A program made the translations under genes and the position numbers. Shown here in pieces: positions 58,099 to 64,000 of a stretch of DNA of 64,000 nucleotides (position 1 is the first letter of the stretch; the number at the start of each line of letters is the position of its first letter). The DNA is taken from positions 3,596,001 through 3,660,000 of the forward strand of contig NZ_CP134400.1 of NCBI RefSeq assembly GCF_002968285.2. Reading direction: 5' to 3'. The DNA comes from Mycobacterium sp. ITM-2016-00318. Its GTDB lineage: Bacteria > Actinomycetota > Actinomycetes > Mycobacteriales > Mycobacteriaceae. The notes below the pieces were generated by a model. That model saw only the letters and a list, made by a program, of their open reading frames with translations. It was not told the DNA's origin and searched no databases.

Positions 58099-59361
58099 GT
58101 GGCTGCTACTGCCTGGGCTTCCCACTTGCGGCTTGGATGGCTTCGGATTCAGATTGTCGGCGTTGCCTTACTTGTCGGCGCCTGCGGTGCCGGTCCGTCG
58201 CCAAACCCATCCTCGTCGGACAGCTCGACCGCTGGGTTTACGCCCATCAACCAGATGACGCTGAGGGTGCGGCTCTCCTCGATGGCCAGGGAGATGCTCG
58301 TGCCTGGGGCTGTCGTCTTGGTGCGCACACCTGCCGGTGAGCTCAGCACGACGTACGGCACCACCACGGTGGGTGGCACAACTCCGGTGTCGTTGGCCGA
58401 TCACGTCCGCATTGGATCGATCACCAAGACGTGGACCGGCACCGTGATCCTGCAGCAGGCCCAGGAGGGCAAGCTCAGCCTCGATGACCCGGTGTCGAAG
58501 TTCCGGCCCGATGTTCCGGGCGGTGACCACATCACCATCGCCGACTTGTTGAACATGCGCAGCGGACTTTATAACTACACCTCGACGCGCGAACTAAACG
58601 AGATCGGCGACAGCAATCCGCAGAAAGTGTGGAACTCCGAGGAATTGCTCACGCTGGCCTATAGCCATCCCCCCTACTCCCCACCCGGAACGGGCTACCA
58701 CTATTCGAACACCAACACGGTTCTGCTCGGGCTCATCGCCGAGATGCTTGACGCTAAACCGCTGTCGCAGGTGTTTCAGGATCGTTTGTTCACCCCGCTC
58801 AGGCTCAAGGACACGCTGTTTCCGCCCAGCACCTCAAGCGCCATCCCGGACCCGCATCCCCAGGGGTATATGTATGGCAACAACGTGCTGACCATGGGCT
58901 CACCGGCGGCGGTACCGCCCGACATGCAGGCGGCAGCAAAGTCCGGCACGCTGCAGCCCAGTGATCAGACATCCTTGAACCCGTCGTGGGCCTGGGCGGC
59001 CGGCGCCGGCATCTCCACCGTGGCGGACCTGGCTACCTGGATTGAGGCGTTGGCCGACGGGCAACTGCTCGATCCCGACATGCAAGCCAAACGAATCGCC
59101 AGCCTGCAATCAACGAATCCGGCAGAACCCGATGCGCCACAGTACGGGTTGGGCATCGCGAAATACGGTGCGCTGTACGGGCATACCGGTGAAGTTCCAG
59201 GCTTCAACACTTTCGCTGGCACCGACCCCCAACACCAAGTGACGATCGTGGTCTGGGTCAACCTGCATCCCACCGCGGATGGTCGGGCCGCGGCCACGCT
59301 CATCGCCAAAGATCTGATCGAACAGATGTACAGTCCTTGGACCCCGACACCTACCCGCTAG
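58099..59361 (+). CDS. Beta-lactamase-fold lipoprotein, copy 2
   Basis: A 420-residue exported lipoprotein, paralogous along its length to the protein at 52520-53836 (shared LLNMRSGLYNYT, SHPPYSPPGTGYHYSNTN, GYMYGNN, PDMQAAAKSGTL, VPGFNTF). LLVGAC is the lipobox near residue 29. Serine hydrolase motifs are SITK (SxxK), YSNTN (YxN) and YGHTGEVPGF (HTG). The GTG at 58099 has AGGAGG 6 nt upstream. The copy lies inside the presumed island, after htpG. It probably cleaves a cell-wall or lipid ester substrate; beta-lactam hydrolysis is possible but not shown. Confidence 0.87.
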   Translation: MAATAWASHLRLGWLRIQIVGVALLVGACGAGPSPNPSSSDSSTAGFTPINQMTLRVRLSSMAREMLVPGAVVLVRTPAGELSTTYGTTTVGGTTPVSLADHVRIGSITKTWTGTVILQQAQEGKLSLDDPVSKFRPDVPGGDHITIADLLNMRSGLYNYTSTRELNEIGDSNPQKVWNSEELLTLAYSHPPYSPPGTGYHYSNTNTVLLGLIAEMLDAKPLSQVFQDRLFTPLRLKDTLFPPSTSSAIPDPHPQGYMYGNNVLTMGSPAAVPPDMQAAAKSGTLQPSDQTSLNPSWAWAAGAGISTVADLATWIEALADGQLLDPDMQAKRIASLQSTNPAEPDAPQYGLGIAKYGALYGHTGEVPGFNTFAGTDPQHQVTIVVWVNLHPTADGRAAATLIAKDLIEQMYSPWTPTPTR

Positions 59362-59484
59362 CGCGCTGATTCCAAGGCGGTTGGCCCGTACACCGACGGC
59401 CGAGAACACCGCCTTATAGCAGTCTGGTGCCGCAGCAGCGCCGACTTGTACTGCTGCTTCGGGTGATCCTTGACACTCCCCTAG

Positions 59485-59523
59485 ATGCGGGAGCTGAGCG
59501 TGGCCGAGCAGCGGTATCAGGCC
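59485..59523 (+). mobile_element. N-terminal scrap of an IS481-family transposase
   Basis: ATG at 59485 begins MRELSVAEQRYQA, the characteristic N-terminus of actinobacterial IS481-family transposases; the expected helix-turn-helix does not follow, as the frame reads ELIVWGRMATYPDD and stops. TGACACTCCCCTAG just upstream resembles the leader of such elements. Only about 13 codons remain. Confidence 0.6.
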
Positions 59524-59638
59524 GAGCTCATCGTCTGGGGGAGGATGGCAACCTATCCCGACGACCGGCAAGAGGATGACTCAAGCACCTAGCCGATGCC
59601 GAACGGACGCACTCTTGGCATGTGCCAACTTAAGAGAG

Positions 59639-59670
59639 CCCGGGCCCTTCACAACTGCGAAGGGCCCGGG
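59639..59670 (-). terminator. Strong hairpin past the small membrane protein gene
   Basis: CCCGGGCCCTTC and GAAGGGCCCGGG form a perfect 12-bp stem with loop ACAACTGC. It lies 31 nt beyond the stop of the gene at 59702-60022 (minus strand). No T-run is present, usual for mycobacterial terminators. Confidence 0.75.
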
Positions 59671-59701
59671 TGCAGGAGCTTAGAAGGTTCTGCAGAATGA
59701 C

Positions 59702-60022
59702 TTAGGCATCGTCGTGATGACGGCTACCCGACTTTGCCAGTCCACGGCTCACCATGTAGCCGACGCTGAGAATCACGACGTAAAGCCATGCCTGGTCGGC
59801 GCGAAAGTAATCTTCGTGTGCGCCGCTGGTCTCGACCAAGAAGGACGCGAGCAGGACTCCGAGGGTTGCGACGACGAAGACGACGAACTCAGTCGTCTTA
59901 TAGAACGCCTTCGTCTCGCCGCCGCGGGCTAGGCGGTTGACCCGCTTAACGTCCGCTGCACCAGCGCGGCCTGCCGATACGTCCTCGCGGCGGGCCGATG
60001 TGGGGTTGTGCGTGGTGGTCAT
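59702..60022 (-). CDS. Small two-helix membrane protein
   Basis: A 106-residue protein with a polar, basic N-terminal half (residues 1-45) and two membrane segments, TEFVVFVVATLGVLLASFLV and AWLYVVILSVGYMVSRGLA, ending in HHDDA. ATG 60022 has GGAG 6 nt upstream. AAxxKRVNRLARGGETKAFYKTTEF before the first helix looks like an amphipathic or DNA/lipid-contact stretch seen in mycobacterial small membrane proteins. No named family is recognised; function unknown. A strong terminator follows. Confidence 0.75.
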   Translation of the reverse strand: MTTTHNPTSARREDVSAGRAGAADVKRVNRLARGGETKAFYKTTEFVVFVVATLGVLLASFLVETSGAHEDYFRADQAWLYVVILSVGYMVSRGLAKSGSRHHDDA

Positions 60023-60479
60023 TGTTTCTCCTCTAGTAAACGACGGCATGAATTGGTACGAGCGACCTCAGTGGAGGTAACTAGCTTCTTTTCAGCCGCA
60101 ATGAGTTCGGGAACGCGTTCAGCCATGTTGACGGCACAAAGTGGCGCCTTGCGACTGGACGAGTGACGAATCCGGATTGAGAGCAGAAGCTCACGGCGCA
60201 TGGACAGGACCGCCCGGAAGGCAACAGATACCTCAGCGTTGAAGTATCAGCCTAGACCCGCAAGTACCCGCGTCCTCTCGCAGCTAAACAACGCTCACGT
60301 CGGGCGCGCGTCGTCTATGGCCCTCCCAGATGAGGAATCAGCAGCTGGCGAGGCCGCCTCAAACGTGCGGACAGGCGCGACTTCTGGGGCCGCCGGGGCG
60401 GCCATGGACACCCGTCCGAGTGCGGAGCGATAGGCGGGAACACCGTTGCGAGTTCTGAGAGTCGGCCTACGGTGGGTAT
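60023..60479. other. Stretch without a confident gene
   Basis: Short open frames exist on both strands (plus 60200-60433, minus 60019-60201), but their composition is like non-coding DNA and no family is seen. The minus frame ends with TGA overlapping the ATG at 60022 (ATGA), so coupling cannot be excluded. The right end has the -10 box of the zinc-ribbon gene. Confidence 0.4.
60468..60473 (+). promoter_or_regulatory. -10 box TACGGT of a leaderless small gene
   Basis: TACGGT fits TANNNT and ends 6 nt before ATG 60480, the spacing seen at pepN, aglA and echA14. Confidence 0.45.
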
Positions 60480-60623
60480 ATGCCTGCAGTGACCTGTCCA
60501 CGATGCGGGAGCACTGACACGTATCGAATCGACAAAAGCCGACAAGCCACCGCCTCGCGATGGGAATGCGGTAATTGCGAAAAGCTCTTCATCCTTCCCA
60601 CCCCGCCAGGCATTGCACGCTGA
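60480..60623 (+). CDS. 47-residue zinc-ribbon protein
   Basis: A short frame of 47 residues, MPAVTCPRCGSTDTYRID then SRWECGNCEKLFILPTPPGIAR. Two CxxC pairs (Cys6/Cys9 and Cys30/Cys33) 20 residues apart form a classic zinc ribbon, and WECGNCEKLF matches the second knuckle of such folds. TACGGT lies 6 nt before the ATG, so a leaderless mRNA is plausible. Similar ribbons are found in transposon-linked and transcription-factor-like proteins; the function here is unknown. It is at the right end of the presumed island. Confidence 0.6.
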   Translation: MPAVTCPRCGSTDTYRIDKSRQATASRWECGNCEKLFILPTPPGIAR

Positions 60624-60809
60624 CGGCGCGTCCTGATGACGACACTCGCGGAGTAGCGTGCCACCGCCAACAACCGGGTAGTCGTCCCTGCATCGCGCCT
60701 GACGCTGTGCGTAAGTGCTGCATGCAACTGTCGAGTCGTGGACCTTTTCTCGAGGTTGAGAAGGCCCTGATCAGCGCTACGGAGAGTCGGAACGACGCGC
60801 AGTATGCGG

Positions 60810-61190
60810 TCAGCTACAAACCCAGCCGACGACACGGCAGCGGGGGCCTAATTGACTGCATGAGATCAGCGCCCCGCGCTGTGCGCCGGCGCTGTTGCGG
60901 TCTCGGCCCCATGCCCAGTACGTGTTGGATGCTTGAGCGACAGCGCCGCATGCGTTGGTGAAATTCACGACTGCTCGGCAATCGCGTGCTTTGCACAGGC
61001 CGATGGCCGCCCTTTCGGCTTCGATCGCCGAATTGAGGCCTTTCGAGTAGCCCACCCTGCCGGCGTCAGGCGAGATCGCGATCGCTCCCCACCCCAGTGC
61101 TCCGGCAGTCGGCGCGGTGATCGCGGCAAATCCGAAGAAGCTGGCGGCTACCAGCGAGGCCGTAAGCAGACGCCGGAAAGCCACGCGCAT
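60810..61190 (-). CDS. Secreted DUF4189 protein
   Basis: A 126-residue exported protein. Residues 1-32 are a signal peptide (MRVAFRRLLTASLVAASFFGF...AGA). The mature part follows the DUF4189 pattern: WGAIAISPDAGRVGYSKGLNSAIEAERAAIGLCKARDCRAVVNFTNACGAVAQ, with repeated Cys residues for disulfides and a C-terminal RVVGWVCS. The ATG at 61190 was chosen because it directly precedes the signal peptide. These proteins are common in mycobacteria; no function is known. Confidence 0.85.
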   Translation of the reverse strand: MRVAFRRLLTASLVAASFFGFAAITAPTAGALGWGAIAISPDAGRVGYSKGLNSAIEAERAAIGLCKARDCRAVVNFTNACGAVAQASNTYWAWGRDRNSAGAQRGALISCSQLGPRCRVVGWVCS

Positions 61191-61384
61191 ACCAGCAGAT
61201 TCTATTTGTCGCTCACTCGCTGAGCAGACCGACACGCCGACCGTCGTAGGCTCGCGCAACATGGCCCCTTCCGGAGTTCGACCTGCGATTCGCGCCCCCA
61301 GGTAGGCGTATGTATCGGCATCGGTCGGCAAGTCGGACCCTACTGAGTGACACCCCTGGGTGAAGAAGGGCAGGATTGACCGCT

Positions 61385-62014
61385 GTGGATACCGCGGCGG
61401 TCGACGAGGTGCTCTCGACAACGAGGGCGGTTCGACGCCGGCTCGATGTGAACCGTCCCGTCGAGCGGGAAGTCATTCTCGAATGCCTGAGGCTGGCGGT
61501 GCAGGCGCCGACGGCGAGCAATAGCCAGAACTGGCGATGGCTGATAGTCGACGATCCGGATAAGCGAGCCGCCATCGCCGATATCTACCGCAGCTGCGGC
61601 GAGGCCTATCTGGCGCACGCGGCTCGCACGACGGAGGACCCGCAGACCAGACGGGTGTATGAGAGTGCGCATGCGCTAAGCGCGACGCTTGCCCAGGTCC
61701 CAATGCACGTGATCCCGTGTATCGAGGGCCGCTTGGAGAACAGTCCGTTGCCCGTAGCGGCGGCCGCGTGGGCGTCGATCATCCCGGCGGCGTGGAGCTT
61801 CATGCTGGCGCTGCGGGCACGTGGCCTGGGGTCGGTGTGGACAACGTTGCATTTGGTGAAGGCCGACGAGGTCGCCGACTTGCTCGGCGTACCGGACGGT
61901 GTCACACAGGCTGCGCTGCTGCCGGTCGCCTACACGCTGGGGACGGACTTCAAGCCCGCCGTGAGGCCGCCCGTCGAAACGATCACCTCGTGGAACACCT
62001 GGGACGCGCACTGA
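61385..62014 (+). CDS. Nitroreductase-family protein
   Basis: A 209-residue protein with the nitroreductase FMN fold: TTRAVRRRLDVNRPVEREVILECLRLAVQAPTASNSQNWRW is the N-terminal FMN-binding block (RAVRRR, PTASNSQNW), and SFMLALRARGLGSVWTTLHL with the C-terminal LPVAYTLGTDFKPA completes it. The GTG at 61385 has AGGA 9 nt upstream; TTG 61376 is an alternative with AAGGG 5 nt upstream. It would reduce nitro or quinone-type substrates with NAD(P)H; the natural substrate is unknown. It converges with the DUF4242-like gene. Confidence 0.85.
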   Translation: MDTAAVDEVLSTTRAVRRRLDVNRPVEREVILECLRLAVQAPTASNSQNWRWLIVDDPDKRAAIADIYRSCGEAYLAHAARTTEDPQTRRVYESAHALSATLAQVPMHVIPCIEGRLENSPLPVAAAAWASIIPAAWSFMLALRARGLGSVWTTLHLVKADEVADLLGVPDGVTQAALLPVAYTLGTDFKPAVRPPVETITSWNTWDAH

Positions 62015-62057
62015 TGCCGCCGCGTGAGCATCGCTTCAGATGCGTGTCACCAACTTT

Positions 62058-62345
62058 TCACTGCGTCCGGAGCAGATCCACCTCCGTCGCGGTCGAGATC
62101 CTCTGCGCCGGGATTCCGGCGTGGTCGCATGCGTCGGCGACGGCACTTGCTGAGTCGGCGGTGAACACAGCGAAGAGCACCTCGTCGGTCGGCACGGCGA
62201 GCAGATTGAGCAGCCGAACCGTGGACCCCTGCTCGGACATCAGCACCGCTGAGTTCCTCAGCCGCGCGGCGGTGTCGTCGAGCGGCTCGTCGGTCACGGC
62301 GGAGTGATACCACTCGACGAGGTAGCAAGGCACCGGAGCTGTCAT
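62058..62345 (-). CDS. DUF4242-like protein
   Basis: A 95-residue cytosolic protein resembling DUF4242 (the SCO4226 ferredoxin-like fold): CYLVEWYHSAVTDEPLDDTAARL, then DEVLFAVFTADSASAVADACDHAGIPAQRISTATEVDL, where the last block is the family's typical helix-strand end. ATG 62345 was taken because the conserved strand starts right after it; the ribosome site is weak. The function is unknown; some relatives bind nickel, which cannot be judged here. Confidence 0.65.
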   Translation of the reverse strand: MTAPVPCYLVEWYHSAVTDEPLDDTAARLRNSAVLMSEQGSTVRLLNLLAVPTDEVLFAVFTADSASAVADACDHAGIPAQRISTATEVDLLRTQ

Positions 62346-62418
62346 CGCTTGAACGCTAACCGGATATGAACGCGGAGGAATCGGGTGTTTCCCTATCGGC
62401 TGTGACCGATCGATGAAT

Positions 62419-63639
62419 TCATGGGCCGACTGGCTCATCCCCCGCAGGCGCGCCGGCGTCTGCCGCATCGCGATTCCGTCCCGCAACTGTCTTCACCGCG
62501 TCACGAACGCCGTCCCGGAAGCCTTCCCGCAGCGCGCTCAGGCCGCCAGTACTACCGGCGCTTCGATCAACGGGGTTCCCTCCGAACAACCGAGGACGGT
62601 GGGTGTCGGTGCTCGAGTGTTTCGCGACAACCTGCGCGGCCATCACATTCTTGTTAGTGCCCTTGGCGAGATCTCGAAGTCCGTTCGGATCGTCACCGTC
62701 GAGTTGCTTCGCCTCGGCAACAAGCGGCGCCCGACCGGCATTGACCTCCAGCGTCACAACCCGGCGGGCATCTGGCCCACGGAAGATTGTCGACTCCGGT
62801 TGCGGCGCCAGGACCGACGCGAATCCCCGCGCCAGGCCCACTGCCAGTGAGACCGGACCCGGGTCTGACTTCGTCGGGTCGAAGGGGTCTCCCGGCGTGA
62901 GCAGCCCAGGGAATGTCATGGTGTCGGGCGCACCGGTGAACCCGTTGAGCACTCCATCGAGCACCGTCCCGGGCGCAGCGATCAGAGTGCAGGGGAATGC
63001 GTTGGAACCGGGCTTCGCGTCGTTCAGCGCATCGACCACGTTCTGCATTGCCACACCGGTACTGCCGACAGCGCTCAACACAGGGCCGGCCGCCGCGTTG
63101 AGGGACTTGGCGAGTACGACCGTGGCGACCTTCGCGGCGTCAGGGTCCAGCACGTTCAGCGGTGCCCCCACCATGGCGGTGACGGCAGGAGCGAGCGTCA
63201 CGTACGTCCGGATCAGGCTGGCGATCGCCAGGTCGATGTTGCCCTCCGCAGCGTGCTCGACCGCCTGCTGGACTGCGTCGGCGGCGTTTTCCAACAGCGC
63301 AGGCACGCTCGCTCCGGCGAGCGGGCCGAGGGCTTCGAGGTCGTCGACGAACAATGGGACGCTGCCGCCGGGGTCATTGAACAGGTTGTCGAGCGCGAGT
63401 TCGAGCGTCCACCCGGTTGGCGCGGGCAGCGCCAGCGCCGAACCGAGCAACGCCTCGAGATTCTCCAACGCTTGCCTGACCGATTCGACGTAGGCGTCCA
63501 ACGAACCGGCGCTCTGTTGCGCCGCGGGATTGAGGATCTTCACGTCGGGCGGTGCCGCGATCACCGGCGCAATCGCGAGGGCGCTCGCTCCGACCACAGC
63601 AACTCCGGCCGTCATGTAGGGACGGAGAGCCTTGTGCAT
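62419..63639 (-). CDS. GjpA-like exported protein (putative outer membrane porin)
   Basis: A 406-residue exported protein. Residues 1-28 are a signal peptide (MHKALRPYMTAGVAVVGASALAIAPVIAAP). The mature part is rich in Ala, Leu, Val and Pro with repeated helical stretches (FVDDLEALGPLAGASVPALLENAADAVQQAVEHAA), and ends with a hydrophilic, charged tail. The layout matches mycobacterial proteins annotated as outer membrane porin GjpA after the Gordonia protein; channel activity is not shown by sequence. ATG 63639 has AAGGGA about 8 nt upstream. It is the last gene in the window. Confidence 0.75.
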   Translation of the reverse strand: MHKALRPYMTAGVAVVGASALAIAPVIAAPPDVKILNPAAQQSAGSLDAYVESVRQALENLEALLGSALALPAPTGWTLELALDNLFNDPGGSVPLFVDDLEALGPLAGASVPALLENAADAVQQAVEHAAEGNIDLAIASLIRTYVTLAPAVTAMVGAPLNVLDPDAAKVATVVLAKSLNAAAGPVLSAVGSTGVAMQNVVDALNDAKPGSNAFPCTLIAAPGTVLDGVLNGFTGAPDTMTFPGLLTPGDPFDPTKSDPGPVSLAVGLARGFASVLAPQPESTIFRGPDARRVVTLEVNAGRAPLVAEAKQLDGDDPNGLRDLAKGTNKNVMAAQVVAKHSSTDTHRPRLFGGNPVDRSAGSTGGLSALREGFRDGVRDAVKTVAGRNRDAADAGAPAGDEPVGP

Positions 63640-64000
63640 GGCGGGTCCCTTCAAACGCTGTGACCACGGCCCCGTGCGACGGTACCCGGCATTCAGCTGG
63701 CAAACTCCGGTTTGCGGTTTCTCGCTGTGCGGACTCGATGGTTTTGCATTCAACCCGTCACCGGGGAGCAGCGCTAACAACCGCCACACCGCCATCGCTC
63801 GGGTGGTTGCCGACCTCGCGTATCGTGCGACCTCCTCAGAATAGGGAAACGTCTCCGTCAATATGTGCTGCCCATCACGGGTAAAAAGCTGGGCCAGCCG
63901 CCTTGCGAACCAAGATCAGATAACGGGAACGTATCGACTATCCCTAAAACATGCCTCAAGCTGCGTAAAGAGTGAACGCTATGCTAGGCTGCGGTTAGCT
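63640..64000. other. Upstream region of the GjpA-like gene, to the window edge
   Basis: No gene is supported in 361 bases. GTTT-14 nt-GGGTAC on the minus strand (63682-63705) resembles a SigF promoter but the spacing is short. TATGCT near 63977 is a possible -10 box for a gene starting outside the window. Confidence 0.4.

Larger units (their letters stand above)
59362..59701. other. Gene-free stretch with transposase scrap and terminator
   Basis: No intact gene. It holds the IS481-type fragment at 59485-59523 and the hairpin at 59639-59670. The bases between show no recognisable coding pattern. Confidence 0.6.

Noticed and set aside
60200..60433. A 77-codon plus-strand frame before the zinc-ribbon gene
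   Set aside because: No ribosome site, low-complexity Ala/Ser/Arg composition and open frames on the opposite strand; not supported as a gene.
60620..60629. CTGACGGCGC, ten bases equal to the tRNA-Lys 3' end, as a possible attR
   Set aside because: It is only ten bases, does not continue into ACCA or the T arm, and lies over the stop codon of the zinc-ribbon frame. Chance match is likely.
63682..63705. SigF promoter for the GjpA-like gene
   Set aside because: GTTT and GGGTAC are present but with 14 nt between them, shorter than the usual 15-17; kept only as a remark.

Overview
The window is a GC-rich chromosomal segment of a Mycobacterium (Mycolicibacterium-type, probably a rapid grower). 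The evidence is a long run of genes in almost the order known from M. tuberculosis Rv2464c to Rv2518c: nei2, rpiB, the Rv2466c thioredoxin-fold protein, pepN, a DUF5130 gene, an HNH nuclease, glbO, aglA, gdh, an EttA-like ABC-F gene, ssb2, plsB2, plsC, a wax-ester/DGAT gene, echA14, bkdCBA, citE, a MaoC gene, fadE19, accA1, accD1, a BkaR-type TetR gene, cmrA, a HerA-like ATPase gene, orn and ldtB. Mycobacterial lipoprotein signals, DUF732, DUF4189, DUF6131 and MmpS-like proteins agree with this. All family names come from reading the translated sequence; no database search was run.

Layout. 1-9.4 kb: an F420-type oxidoreductase cut by the window edge, an Na+/H+ antiporter, the nei2-rpiB-thioredoxin-fold group, pepN, and a two-gene unit resembling CtaJ plus DUF5130, then an HNH nuclease. 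9.5-20.9 kb: glbO, aglA, a frame-broken AbiEi/DUF559-type gene, a thioesterase, the very large NAD-glutamate dehydrogenase, the ABC-F gene and ssb2. 21-28.7 kb: a CopD-CtaG fusion, then an overlapping glycerolipid operon (DGAT, plsC, plsB2). 29-34 kb: tRNA-Arg and small or secreted proteins, a lytic-transglycosylase lipoprotein with a frame break, a PHP phosphoesterase and echA14. 34-44.4 kb: the branched-chain keto-acid/leucine catabolic operon (accD1-accA1-fadE19-maoC-citE-bkdA-bkdB-bkdC), read away from a divergent TetR gene with paired operator-like sites between them. 44.4-55.3 kb: small membrane proteins, an S9 peptidase, an MmpS-like protein, an MFS transporter divergent from cmrA, a HerA-like ATPase, orn, tRNA-His, a beta-lactamase-fold lipoprotein, ldtB and tRNA-Lys.

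55.3-61 kb departs from the conserved order. Next to tRNA-Lys lies a decayed tyrosine-integrase 3' end with one frame break and the catalytic Tyr changed to His, followed by htpG, a second beta-lactamase-fold lipoprotein paralogous to the one before ldtB, an IS481 transposase scrap, a small membrane protein and a 47-residue zinc ribbon. I read this as the remnant of an element that integrated at the tRNA-Lys gene. The last 3 kb hold a DUF4189 protein, a nitroreductase-like protein, a DUF4242-like protein and a GjpA-like exported protein.

Recurring features outside single genes: (i) long dispersed palindromes, at least two sequence families, all lying just past stop codons; (ii) a set of genes whose TANNNT -10 box sits 6-8 nt before the start codon, as expected of leaderless mRNAs; (iii) several 4-bp ATGA/GTGA overlaps inside operons; (iv) two genes whose reading frame would be restored by one base in a run of four identical bases, which may be sequencing errors rather than true mutations.
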